Of a stretch of 64,000 nt of DNA, positions 10,041 to 17,373 are shown in pieces. The translations under genes and the position numbers were made by a program. Each line of letters starts with the position of its first letter. The first letter of the stretch is position 1. This stretch comes from Novosphingobium album (ex Liu et al. 2023) (lineage in GTDB: Bacteria; Pseudomonadota; Alphaproteobacteria; Sphingomonadales; Sphingomonadaceae), in contig NZ_JARESE010000036.1 of NCBI RefSeq assembly GCF_029076845.1, forward strand, positions 37,460-101,459. Direction: 5' to 3'. The notes under the pieces were generated by a model that did no database searches, was not told where the DNA came from, and saw nothing but the letters and a program-made list of their open reading frames with translations.

Positions 10041-10471
10041 GCGGACAGCCTCCGGAATGCCGGGCGATATCCGGCGATCGTGTCGATCACCGAGCCGACC
10101 TGGCTTTCGCTGTAGCCGACGGCGAAGGCTTGCTTCATCGCCGAGGCGGGCAGGGTATAGCCGTGGTGCCAGGCGTGGACCGCCAGCCGCCGCAGCGCTT
10201 CCAGCCGCTCGTCCGCCAGCATCGGCGAAGGCGGCGTGGGGCCCAGGATCAGCCGGGCCAGCCAGGACCGCTTGCGCTGCGGGCGCAGGGTATCGAGCCC
10301 GTCGCCGCGCGCCAGCTCGATCACGCGCCATTCCAGCGCGGAGAATTCGTGCGGCCGCGCCGCCGCGGCGGCGGGGGCCACGGCGACCGGCGCCGGGGCG
10401 GGGATCGGCCGGGCCACTTGCGGACCGGCAAGGGATTGAGGCGCTGCCTCGGAGAATTCGATGAAGGCCAT
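10037..10471 (-). CDS. Uncharacterised 144-residue protein heading the efflux operon
   Basis: Not recognised as a named family. No signal peptide or membrane segment is visible. A Pro/Ala-rich linker (about residues 18-45) follows the first residues, then a mostly helical region containing EFSALEWRVIELARGDGLD, a basic stretch (PQRKRSWLARLI) and a C-terminal helical part ending YRPAFRRLSA. The start chosen has a GGGAG site upstream; a longer open frame to 10675 lacks one. The TGA stop overlaps the adaptor ATG, so it is translationally coupled to the pump genes. It may be an operon-specific regulator or assembly factor, but this is a guess from position. Confidence 0.7.
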   Translation of the reverse strand: MAFIEFSEAAPQSLAGPQVARPIPAPAPVAVAPAAAAARPHEFSALEWRVIELARGDGLDTLRPQRKRSWLARLILGPTPPSPMLADERLEALRRLAVHAWHHGYTLPASAMKQAFAVGYSESQVGSVIDTIAGYRPAFRRLSA

Positions 10472-10761
10472 CTTGCTTGCTCCCTGTTCTTCTGGGGGTG
10501 CCCGGCGCGCGCCACGAGGGGGGTGGGGGATAGGCGCGCGCCGGGGCTTGCCGGCGCAAGGGACGCCGGAACTTGTCGGGATGGCCGCCTCCTGGCGCGC
10601 GGTCGTGTGAACCCCCGCGCGCCGGAAGGCGGTGGAAACCTGATTGTCAGGAACTGCCCGCGACGCGGGCGGCACCAGGGATCAGCCGGTCAACACCGGC
10701 CCTGCATCACTTCGCGCATCGGACCTCCGTTCCTGACCCGGGATGGGCCGGCTATCTTCTG
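10472..10761 (-). other. Long untranslated leader of the efflux operon
   Basis: About 290 bases separate the predicted transcription start (near 10764) from the first coding ATG. No convincing open frame, riboswitch or terminator is seen. Several GC-rich inverted repeats are present (for example CCGGTCAACACCGG near 10685), so the leader could be structured, but nothing specific can be claimed. Confidence 0.4.
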
Positions 10762-10773
10762 TACCGATCGGTA
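10762..10773. promoter_or_regulatory. TetR operator A over the efflux promoter
   Basis: A perfect 12-bp palindrome, TACCGATCGGTA, overlapping the -10 box and predicted start site of the efflux operon. On the minus strand it reads TATATACCGATCGGTA together with the -10, identical over 16 bases to the site at tetR. Bound repressor would block RNA polymerase directly. Confidence 0.85.
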
Positions 10774-10799
10774 TATATTGTTGGGGGCGGTCGCGTCAA
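10772..10799 (-). promoter_or_regulatory. Sigma-70-type promoter of the efflux operon
   Basis: The minus strand shows a -35 box TTGACG (10799-10794), a 16-base spacer and a -10 box TATATA (10777-10772). Transcription would start near 10764, inside operator A. Confidence 0.7.
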
Positions 10800-10811
10800 G
10801 CGGAAATTGTG

Positions 10812-10823
10812 TACCGCTTGGTA
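10812..10823. promoter_or_regulatory. TetR operator B, imperfect upstream copy
   Basis: TACCGCTTGGTA matches operator A except in the central bases and keeps the outer TACC/GGTA half-sites. It lies 50 bp from operator A, just upstream of the -35 box, so it may strengthen repression by cooperative binding. Confidence 0.55.
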
Positions 10824-10899
10824 AGATTATCGCTCGAACGCCGATTTCAAGGGCTGATCGGCCGATGAACCCGCTTTTTCGCGGCGCGGGCGGTGCCGG

Positions 10900-11508
10900 T
10901 CAGGCGCTGGGCCAGCAGGCCAGCGTGGTGGCGACGATGCTTTCCAGCGTCTCGCGAGTCGCGCCCGCGCTGGCCTTCAGCGACAGGCCCTGCATCACCG
11001 TGGTGAGATAGGTGGCCAGCGCCTCGGGATCGGCGCTCGCGGGCAGATCGCCTTCCGCGTGGGCGCGGCGGAAGCGTTCGACCAGCGCCGCTTCGGACGA
11101 CGCGCGGCGGGCGATCACGTCCTGGCGGATCGATTCGGCCTCCACGCCGCAAGCGATCGTGCTGATCACGCCCAGGCAGCCTTGCGGATCGGTTTCGCCG
11201 CAATGGGTGGCCAATGCGCCGCGCAGCAGCCGCTCGGCCACCCCGCGCGCGGTCGGCGCCTCCAGCGCCATGCCGACATAGCACAGCTTCTCGCGCTCAT
11301 AGAGGTCAAGCGCCTTGCGGAACAGCGCTTCCTTGTTGCCGAAGCAGGCGTAAAGGCTCGGCTTGGTGATGCCCATGGCCTCGGTCAACTCGCTGAGCGA
11401 GGCGCCTTCGTAGCCGTGCTGCCAGAATACGCGCAGCGCGGCCGCCAGGGCCACGTCGGGATCGAATTCGCGCGGGCGACCGCGGACAGGAGAGGCGGAG
11501 CATTTCAT
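10900..11508 (-). CDS. TetR/AcrR-family repressor of the efflux operon
   Basis: A 202-residue regulator. The N-terminal DNA-binding domain holds the helix-turn-helix SLSELTEAMGITKPSLY followed by ACFGNKEALFRKAL, typical of TetR proteins. The C-terminal ligand and dimer domain resembles the class with the ATHCGETDPQGCLG segment. It is transcribed toward the efflux operon, 428 bp upstream of it. The ATG at 11508 has no ribosome-binding site and lies within the palindromic operator; no better start exists before the conserved GRPREFD. It likely represses itself and the pump and is released by a pump substrate. Confidence 0.9.
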   Translation of the reverse strand: MKCSASPVRGRPREFDPDVALAAALRVFWQHGYEGASLSELTEAMGITKPSLYACFGNKEALFRKALDLYEREKLCYVGMALEAPTARGVAERLLRGALATHCGETDPQGCLGVISTIACGVEAESIRQDVIARRASSEAALVERFRRAHAEGDLPASADPEALATYLTTVMQGLSLKASAGATRETLESIVATTLACWPSA

Positions 11509-11546
11509 ACCGATCGGTATATAGGTGCGCGGGGCGCAACAGTCCA
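11507..11546 (-). promoter_or_regulatory. tetR promoter with operator C overlapping the start codon
   Basis: On the minus strand a -35-like TGGACT (11546-11541), a 17-base spacer and a -10 TATATA (11523-11518) run into the perfect 14-bp palindrome ATACCGATCGGTAT (11507-11520). The first A of the tetR ATG is the tenth base after the -10, so the predicted mRNA would have 2-4 untranslated bases or none. Confidence 0.75.
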
Positions 11547-11640
11547 GTTGTTGCTGTCGGGCATTTTCGGGCCGTGCATGGTATCTCTCTCGCCTGTCGC
11601 GTTCAGTTGAAAGCAATGCGCCGGGGTGTCAACAAGGGCC

Positions 11641-12057
11641 ATGCGCCAGGCCAGCACGATCCTCAGCTTCACCACGCCCGGCCGGGGCCTGACCGAGATC
11701 ACGCGCGAGGTGGCCGGATGGCTCGGCACCACCGGGATCGGCGAGGGGCTGGTGACGCTGCTGTGCCGCCACACTTCGGCCTCGCTGCTGATCCAGGAGA
11801 ACGCCGCGCGCGCGGTGCGCGCCGATCTGGCCGCCTGGTTCGAACGGCTCGCGCCCGAAGGCGATCCCTATGCGCACGACGATGAAGGGCCCGACGACAT
11901 GCCCGCGCACTTGCGCGCGACATTGACCGGCGTGACCCTGCCGATCCCCGTGCTGGGCGGGCGGATGATGCTGGGAACCTGGCAGGGGATCTACCTTGCC
12001 GAGCATCGGCGGATCGGCCACACTCGCCAGATCGCGGTCCACGTGATCGGCGAATGA
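11641..12057 (+). CDS. YjbQ family protein (UPF0047)
   Basis: A 138-residue single-domain protein of the YjbQ/UPF0047 family, which has been linked to weak thiamine-phosphate synthase activity but has no firm cellular role. Conserved family blocks are CRHTSASLLIQENA, GPDDMPAHLR and GTWQGIYLAEHR, with the histidines expected at the metal site. The ATG at 11641 is chosen over an upstream in-frame GTG at 11626; neither has a strong ribosome-binding site. Its stop overlaps the next ATG (ATGA), placing it first in a four-gene overlapping set. Confidence 0.85.
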   Translation: MRQASTILSFTTPGRGLTEITREVAGWLGTTGIGEGLVTLLCRHTSASLLIQENAARAVRADLAAWFERLAPEGDPYAHDDEGPDDMPAHLRATLTGVTLPIPVLGGRMMLGTWQGIYLAEHRRIGHTRQIAVHVIGE

Positions 12058-12692
12058 TGGGGGAGAGCAGGATCGTGGAACGGGATTTCGGTTTCGATGT
12101 GGCCGCGCGCGAGGCGCAGGTCGTCGGCGAGGAACCGCGCATCGGGCCGGTCGCGTCCGAAAGCCTGGATGACGCCACGATCGAACTGATCCTGAAGATC
12201 CGCGCTTCGGCGGGCGTCACCACGATGGACGAAGTGCCCGAATACATGCGCACCATGATCCGCCATCCCGAGATCTTCCGCTGCCAGATGGAAATGGGCA
12301 CGGTGCTGTTCAAAGGGCGGATTCCCGCGCGTGAGCGCGAGATCGCGATCCTGCGCATCGGCTGGCTGTGCCGCGCGCCCTACGAATGGGGCCAGCACGT
12401 CAACATCGCCCGCCGCGTCGGCCTGACCACCGAGGAGATCGAGCGGGCGCGCCGGGGATCGGGGGCCGAGGGCTGGAGCGCGCACGAAGCCGCGATCCTG
12501 AAAGGGGTCGAGGAGTTGCTGGACGACAAGGCGATCTCCGACGCGACCTGGGCGGTGCTGGCGCGAAGCTGGGACGAGGCGCAGATGATCGAATTTCCGA
12601 TGATGGTCGGCCAATATGTCGCCACCGCCTTCGTGCAGAATTCGCTGCGCATCCGGCTGGAAGCGGGCAATCCGGGGCTGGCCCACGGATGA
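12054..12692 (+). CDS. Carboxymuconolactone decarboxylase family protein
   Basis: A 212-residue helical protein of the CMD/AhpD-like superfamily. The family core is seen at about residues 95-120 (REREIAILRIGWLCRAPYEW then GQHV), where the AhpD-type C-x-x-C is missing and the helix carries E-W-x-x-H, as in decarboxylase-like members. Related proteins accompany catabolic genes in sphingomonads, with undefined reactions. The first ATG overlaps the yjbQ stop; an in-frame GTG at 12075 with GGGAGAG nine bases upstream may be the real start. Its stop overlaps the next start (ATGA). Confidence 0.82.
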   Translation: MMGESRIVERDFGFDVAAREAQVVGEEPRIGPVASESLDDATIELILKIRASAGVTTMDEVPEYMRTMIRHPEIFRCQMEMGTVLFKGRIPAREREIAILRIGWLCRAPYEWGQHVNIARRVGLTTEEIERARRGSGAEGWSAHEAAILKGVEELLDDKAISDATWAVLARSWDEAQMIEFPMMVGQYVATAFVQNSLRIRLEAGNPGLAHG

Positions 12693-13537
12693 ACGGTCCG
12701 CCGCCCGCCGGACCGGAGCCGCGCGGCGGCGATCTGGTTCGCCGGCACCGGCTTTCCACGCGCATCTGGCACTGGACCAACGCGGTGACGCTGCTGGTCA
12801 TGCTGATGAGCGGGCTGATGATCTTCAACGCGCACCCGCGCCTCTACTGGGGCGAATATGGCGCCAACTTCGATACCGCCTGGCTCGATATCGGCGCGAC
12901 CACCGATGGCCGGGGCACGTTGCGGATCGGCGCGCTGCGGCTGGAGACGACCGGCGTGCTGGGCGTGTGGACCGATCCCGACGGGATCGAGCGCCACCGC
13001 GCCTTTCCGTGGTGGGCCACGATCCCCTCGCGCTACAGCCTGGCCGATGCGCGCATCTGGCACCTTGCCTTCGCCTGGGTGCTGGCCGGCGGGCTGCTGG
13101 TCTACCTGCTCTGGTCGCTGGCCAACGGCCACTTGCGGCGCGACATCCACATCACCGCGCGCGAATGGCGCCCTTCGCATATCTGGCATGACGTCCGCGA
13201 TCACGCCCGGCTGTGCTTTCCCGCCGGGGCCGCCGCGTTGCGATACAATGTGCTGCAAAAGCTGGCCTATGCCGCCGTGCTGTTCGCCCTCATCCCGCTG
13301 ATGATCGCGACGGGCCTGGCCATGTCGCCTGGCACCGATGCCTGGGCGCCGGTGCTCACCGAAATGTTCGGCGGGCGGCAATCGGCGCGCTCGATCCATT
13401 TCCTCTGCGCTTTCGCGCTGGTCGGCTTCTTCGTGGTGCACATCGTCATGGTCCTGCTGGCCGGGCCGTTCAACGAAGTGCGCGCGATGATCACCGGGCG
13501 TTACCGCGTGCCGCGGGAAAAGGCCCCCGTTCCATGA
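12689..13537 (+). CDS. b-type cytochrome, hydrogenase/formate dehydrogenase gamma-like
   Basis: A 282-residue inner-membrane diheme cytochrome b (Cytb_Ni-hydrogenase type). Histidines fit heme ligation in TM1 (RIWHWTNAV), TM2 (ARIWHLAFAW) and TM4 (SIHFLCAFALVGFFVVH). A polar insertion of about 60 residues between TM1 and TM2 (about 50-115) is larger than usual and probably faces the periplasm. It is ATGA-coupled to the CMD gene upstream and the molybdoprotein downstream. The likely role is electron transfer between membrane quinone and that molybdoprotein; direction is not known. Confidence 0.85.
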   Translation: MNGPPPAGPEPRGGDLVRRHRLSTRIWHWTNAVTLLVMLMSGLMIFNAHPRLYWGEYGANFDTAWLDIGATTDGRGTLRIGALRLETTGVLGVWTDPDGIERHRAFPWWATIPSRYSLADARIWHLAFAWVLAGGLLVYLLWSLANGHLRRDIHITAREWRPSHIWHDVRDHARLCFPAGAAALRYNVLQKLAYAAVLFALIPLMIATGLAMSPGTDAWAPVLTEMFGGRQSARSIHFLCAFALVGFFVVHIVMVLLAGPFNEVRAMITGRYRVPREKAPVP

Positions 13538-14301
13538 GCGGCGGGATCATCCTGTCGCGGCGCGGGCTGATCCGCGCCGGCGCGCTGGGCGCGGGCGGAC
13601 TGCTGCTTTCGGGCTGCGACCGGCTCAATTCCAGCCCTGGCTTCCGCGCCGTGCTGGAAAGCGGGGAGGATCTGCACAAGGCCAGCCAGCGCCTGTTCGG
13701 GCGCGATGCGCTGGCGCGCGAATACGCGCCGTCCGAAATGTCGCCGGTGTTCCGTGCCAACGGCAGCCGCGAAGTGGCCGATGCGGCCTATCGCGCCCTG
13801 CTGGCGCAAGGCTTCGCGCCCTGGACGCTGCGGGTGGACGGGCTGGTGGCGCGGCCACTGGCGCTCCCGCTGGCCGCGCTGCGGGCCTTGCCCCAGCGCC
13901 AGCAGATCACCCGCCACGATTGCGTCGAGGGGTGGAGCGCGATCGGCAAGTGGCAGGGCCCGCGCCTGGCCCATGTGCTCGATCTGGCGCGGCTTCGGCC
14001 GGAAGCGCGCTATCTCGTGTTCCATTGCGCCGATCGCATCGGCGGTGCGCCCTATTACGAATCGATCGACCTGGTCGATGCCTTCCATCCGCAGACGATC
14101 CTTGCCTGGCGGATGAACGATCGGCCGCTGGACGAAGCGCATGGCGCGCCGTTGCGCCTCCGGGTCGAGCGGCAACTGGGCTACAAGCAGGCCAAGTACG
14201 TCATGCGGATCGAGGCGCGCGCCACGCTGGCCGGCCTCTATGGCGGCAAGGGCGGCTATTGGGAGGATTCGAGCGGTTACGCCTGGTACGCTGGCATCTG
14301 A
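13534..14301 (+). CDS. Tat-exported molybdopterin oxidoreductase with lipobox
   Basis: A 255-residue protein of the sulfite oxidase/MsrP (YedY) molybdopterin fold. The N-terminus has a twin-arginine signal (SRRGLIRAG) directly followed by a lipobox (LLLSGC), so it is probably exported folded and lipid-anchored in the periplasm. HDCVEGW (near residues 128-134) supplies the cysteine that binds molybdenum. LGYKQAKYVMRIEA matches the family C-terminus. It starts in an ATGA overlap with the cytochrome b gene, echoing the MsrP-MsrQ pairing, but with an unrelated cytochrome type. The substrate is unknown. Confidence 0.87.
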   Translation: MSGGIILSRRGLIRAGALGAGGLLLSGCDRLNSSPGFRAVLESGEDLHKASQRLFGRDALAREYAPSEMSPVFRANGSREVADAAYRALLAQGFAPWTLRVDGLVARPLALPLAALRALPQRQQITRHDCVEGWSAIGKWQGPRLAHVLDLARLRPEARYLVFHCADRIGGAPYYESIDLVDAFHPQTILAWRMNDRPLDEAHGAPLRLRVERQLGYKQAKYVMRIEARATLAGLYGGKGGYWEDSSGYAWYAGI

Positions 14302-14382
14302 TCGTTCCGTCGCATTTGGCCCGCGCCGGCCCGCCCGGGCAATGGTCCGAAATGGACTGATACGCTACCTTGCCACGCGGCC

Positions 14383-14907
14383 ATGACCCGATTCGCCGCC
14401 TTGCTGCTCGCCGCTCTTGCTTGCGTGCTTTTGCCGCAAGCGGCGCTGGCGCAAGTGCTGCTCTCGTTCCAGAGCTTCAACGGCTCGATGTTCGCCGGCC
14501 GCTATCCGCACACCTTCATCGTCCTGCGCGGCGCGCTGGACGAGACCGGCCAGAAGATCGACGAGAATTACGGCTATACCGCCCGGCATGTCTCGCTCGA
14601 CGTGCTGTCGAAGGACGTGCCGGCGATGATCTACGTCGAAAAGCCCAAATACATCGAATCGACCAATCGCCATTTCACCGTGCCGATCAGCGACGCGCAG
14701 TACCGCGCGATCCGGGCCGAAGTGAACCTGTGGCGCAACGAGCCCTACAACCTCGACAAGCACAACTGCGTGCACTTCGTCGCCAGGATCGCGGAAATCG
14801 TCGGCATCCGCGCCGATGTGCCGGCCAATCTGGTGCGCAAGCCGAAGGCGTGGCTCAACTATGTCGGCCACAACAATCCCTGGCTGAACGGGAAGATCTT
14901 CGACTGA
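14383..14907 (+). CDS. Secreted protein with possible papain-like fold
   Basis: A 174-residue protein with a clear signal peptide (MTRFAALLLAALACVLLPQA, cut near ALA). The mature part contains PHTFIVLRG early and KHNCVHFVARIAEIVG late; a His-containing strand followed by an NC-x-x-F helix is typical of circularly permuted NlpC/P60-LRAT-type cysteine hydrolases. No named family is recognised, and activity is an inference from this layout. It is 81 bp after the molybdoprotein gene and its stop directly abuts the stop of the convergent gene. Confidence 0.72.
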   Translation: MTRFAALLLAALACVLLPQAALAQVLLSFQSFNGSMFAGRYPHTFIVLRGALDETGQKIDENYGYTARHVSLDVLSKDVPAMIYVEKPKYIESTNRHFTVPISDAQYRAIRAEVNLWRNEPYNLDKHNCVHFVARIAEIVGIRADVPANLVRKPKAWLNYVGHNNPWLNGKIFD

Positions 14908-15372
14908 CTAGCGGCTGTTTGCCACGGCCGACCGGAACAGGCTGTTGTCCGCTTCCCAGTCCATCCGCACGCGGCGATGGGCGATCAGCCAGCGGTCGGC
15001 GACCTTGCGGAAGCTGTCGAGATAATAGCCTGCGTGATCGGGGCCGATATCGGTCCAGGCGACCCAGTAGGTGCGGGCGCGCGCGCTGTCGGGCCCGGTC
15101 AGGTCGATCTTCGCGGTGGAAAGGTGGTGGCGCACGAAGCTGGCCCCGTGGGTGCCGCCCTCGCCCGCCAGCCAGCGTTCCTGCCACGCCCGGATCGCGG
15201 CGCGCCCTTCATAGCGGAACGCGCGATCGGCGGGCACATGCTCGCTTTCCATCACCGCGTCCTCGGTGAAGCAGGCGACGAAATCGTCGATCTTCAGCCG
15301 GTCGCCCGCGGTGGTGTATTGCGCCATGGTATCGCGGATCGCCTCGCGGGCGAGCAGATCGTCGAGCGTCAC
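14908..15372 (-). CDS. NTF2-like (SnoaL_4) protein
   Basis: A 154-residue cone-fold protein, the type used in sphingomonad ring-degradation pathways as dehydratases, isomerases or binding proteins. The pattern LLAREAIRDTMAQYTTAGDR, DFVACFTEDAVME and DSFRKVADRWLIAHRRVRMDW is typical of SnoaL_4. The GTG start overlaps the SDR stop as GTGA, making it the last gene of a three-gene coupled operon. Its stop abuts the stop of the convergent gene with no base between them. Confidence 0.85.
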   Translation of the reverse strand: MTLDDLLAREAIRDTMAQYTTAGDRLKIDDFVACFTEDAVMESEHVPADRAFRYEGRAAIRAWQERWLAGEGGTHGASFVRHHLSTAKIDLTGPDSARARTYWVAWTDIGPDHAGYYLDSFRKVADRWLIAHRRVRMDWEADNSLFRSAVANSR

Positions 15373-16145
15373 GACATCACCAGCCCGGCATCGACATTGA
15401 TCGACTGGCCGGTGATCGTGCGCGCCTGATCGGAGGCGAGGAACAGCGCCAGATTGGCGACATCCTCGGGCGTGCTGAAGGTCTTGAGCGGCAGCGGCGC
15501 CTGGATGCCGGCGGCGATCTCTTCCACGCTCACGCCCTGCTCGTCGGCGATCCGCTTCATGTAGTTGATCATCAGGTCGGTGCCGATCGCGCCGGGAACC
15601 ACGCAGTTGCAGCGGATGTTGAACTGCCCCACTTCCTTCGCCGTCACCTTGGTGAGGATGCGCAGCGCGCCCTTGGCGGCGGAATAGTGGCTCTTGCGCA
15701 CCATGCCGTCCCAGCCCGCGCCGCTGGAGAAGTTGATGATGGCGCCGCTCCTGCGCTCGATCATCGATCGGTTGAGCACTTCGCGCGTGCACAGCATCGC
15801 GGCCATGCAATCGACCTTGTAGGTATCAAGGAAGTTGTCGACCGTCTGTTCCCAGATGTACTTGTCGGTGCCGGGCACCGCGGCGTTGTTCATCATCACG
15901 TCGACCTGGCCCCAGCGGCTCATCGCCGCCTCGACCATCGCGGCGACATCCGCCTCGTCGGTGACATCGGCCTGCACCGCGACGGCGGCATCGCCGATCG
16001 CCGCGGCGGCTTCCTCCACCAGATCCTTGCGCCGCGCGGCCAGCACCAGCTTCGCGCCCTCGGCTGCCATCATCCTGGCCATCACCGGGCCCAGGCCGCT
16101 GCTGGCGCCCGTGATGATCGCGACCTTGCCTGCGAAGCGGTTCAT
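15369..16145 (-). CDS. Short-chain dehydrogenase/reductase
   Basis: A 258-residue classical SDR oxidoreductase. It has the NAD(P) loop TGASSGLG (about 13-20), NNAAVPG, the catalytic serine in NFSSGAG and Y-S-A-A-K. The Asp in VTDEADV and the Arg-rich AARRKD after strand 2 suggest NADP rather than NAD, but this is weak. It lies between two NTF2-like genes, overlapping both by four bases, which suggests a step on a hydroxyl or keto group in a catabolic pathway with an unknown substrate. Confidence 0.9.
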   Translation of the reverse strand: MNRFAGKVAIITGASSGLGPVMARMMAAEGAKLVLAARRKDLVEEAAAAIGDAAVAVQADVTDEADVAAMVEAAMSRWGQVDVMMNNAAVPGTDKYIWEQTVDNFLDTYKVDCMAAMLCTREVLNRSMIERRSGAIINFSSGAGWDGMVRKSHYSAAKGALRILTKVTAKEVGQFNIRCNCVVPGAIGTDLMINYMKRIADEQGVSVEEIAAGIQAPLPLKTFSTPEDVANLALFLASDQARTITGQSINVDAGLVMS

Positions 16146-16645
16146 ATCGCGATGACCTTGCGCATGGTTTCATGGCTTTCGGGCGATCCGTTCAGCGCGC
16201 GGTTGAACCGCTCGACGATGCGCCAGCCATCGGCGGTGCGCCGCAGCGTCCAGTGGTTCACCGCCGCGCGCCAGAGGAACCAGCGATCCTCCTCGCGCAG
16301 CACCACGAACGAATAGCCGACCGCTTGCGCATCATCGCCATCGACGGTGATCCTGGGCGTGCCGGTCAGGTGCGCGCAGCCGGTGGCGACCAGATCGAGA
16401 TGGCCTTGCCAGTGATACATGCCGGCGATCTCGTCCGGCGCGGTCAGCCGGATCGAGCCGCCTTCGGGATTGGTGAAATTGTAGCCGCCGCCCTCGACCC
16501 AGAGCTCGCCTGCTTCCCTGGCCGTCGCGCTGTCGACCAGCGGGCCGTAGGTATTGAGCAGGTTGAGGATCGCAAGGTGATCCTCCGCCGCCCGCAATCG
16601 TGCTTCCAGCGCGGCGAAGCGCTCCTCGATGGCTTGATCCGACAT
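16142..16645 (-). CDS. NTF2-like (SnoaL_4) protein, first gene of the operon
   Basis: A 167-residue SnoaL_4/NTF2-like protein, with a helical N-terminal extension (ERFAALEARLRAAEDHLAIL) and the cone-fold core ending in GWRIVERFNRAL. It is related in fold to the third gene of this operon but differs in sequence. The ATG at 16645 has a GGGAGAG ribosome-binding site; an upstream in-frame ATG does not. Its stop overlaps the SDR start. Such pairs of NTF2 proteins around an SDR are common in sphingomonad steroid- and aromatic-degradation clusters. Confidence 0.85.
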   Translation of the reverse strand: MSDQAIEERFAALEARLRAAEDHLAILNLLNTYGPLVDSATAREAGELWVEGGGYNFTNPEGGSIRLTAPDEIAGMYHWQGHLDLVATGCAHLTGTPRITVDGDDAQAVGYSFVVLREEDRWFLWRAAVNHWTLRRTADGWRIVERFNRALNGSPESHETMRKVIAI

Positions 16646-16671
16646 GGTCTCTCCCGCATGCATTCGTTGTC

Positions 16672-16683
16672 GAACAGATGTTC
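16672..16683. promoter_or_regulatory. Possible operator upstream of the NTF2/SDR operon
   Basis: A small palindrome GAACA-GA-TGTTC lies 27-38 bases upstream of the first start codon, placed where a repressor could block initiation. Only five pairs per arm match, and no regulator is adjacent. Confidence 0.3.
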
Positions 16684-16736
16684 AACGCGGCATCGGCGGA
16701 AGGGTCAATCCCCGTTTGGGGATAATGCCGTATCGC

Positions 16737-17300
16737 CTACCAGTCGAACCAGCGGCCGCGCACGCGCCTTGCGGCAATCCCGTCGCCATCGCTGTCGGCA
16801 TAAGTCGTGCCGGCCACGCCCTGGCCCTCGCGCACGGCCTTTGCCTCGGCCTCGGCGCGCGCGGCGCGCAATTCGGCTTCGTGCACCCTGTCCTCGGCGC
16901 GGCGGGCGAACAGTTCGCCGCGCCGCTCGCTGCGGATCGCGTAATAGTGCGACCACATCTGGCTATGCGCGAAAGCCAGGAACAGCCCGCCGATGATCGC
17001 CAGGTTCTTCAGCGCCATCACGCCCTGCACCGGATCGGTGAAGCGGTTGTGGAAGAACAGGATGGTCAGCGCCACGAACACCGTGAGCAGGATCGCGACC
17101 AGCCTGACCATGAAGCCCAGCGCCAGGCAGAGCCCGGCGAGCAGTTCGAACAGGCCCACCGGAATGGCAAGGCCGCCGGGTAGCCCCGCGCCGACGATCA
17201 TCGTCTCGGTCGCGGAAACGTCCAGCAGCTTGCCGGCCCCCGAAACAATGAAAATCAGCGCCAGCAGCAGGCGTCCGATAATGGCCGCGATCTTCGACAT
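16737..17300 (-). CDS. DoxX family membrane protein
   Basis: A 187-residue inner-membrane protein with four transmembrane helices in the DoxX pattern (LLLALIFIVSGAGKLLD, then IPVGLFELLAGLCLALG). DoxX proteins are thought to take part in redox or thiol stress handling. The start at 17300 has a GGGAGAG site. After the last helix there is an unusual charged tail of about 65 residues rich in Arg, Ala and Glu (VHEAELRAARAEAEAKAVRE), probably a cytoplasmic helix. It stands alone between dcd and the NTF2/SDR operon. Confidence 0.85.
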   Translation of the reverse strand: MSKIAAIIGRLLLALIFIVSGAGKLLDVSATETMIVGAGLPGGLAIPVGLFELLAGLCLALGFMVRLVAILLTVFVALTILFFHNRFTDPVQGVMALKNLAIIGGLFLAFAHSQMWSHYYAIRSERRGELFARRAEDRVHEAELRAARAEAEAKAVREGQGVAGTTYADSDGDGIAARRVRGRWFDW

Positions 17301-17373
17301 GTCATGCTCTCCCGGCATGGAAATTCATGCCGGAATAGCGGATGGCGGGCCGGATGGTTCCCGGCGCGGCCAA

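Noticed and set aside
16708..16723. ATCCCC/GGGGAT hairpin after the DoxX gene as a terminator
   Set aside because: The stem has only six pairs and no T-run follows, so it was not listed.
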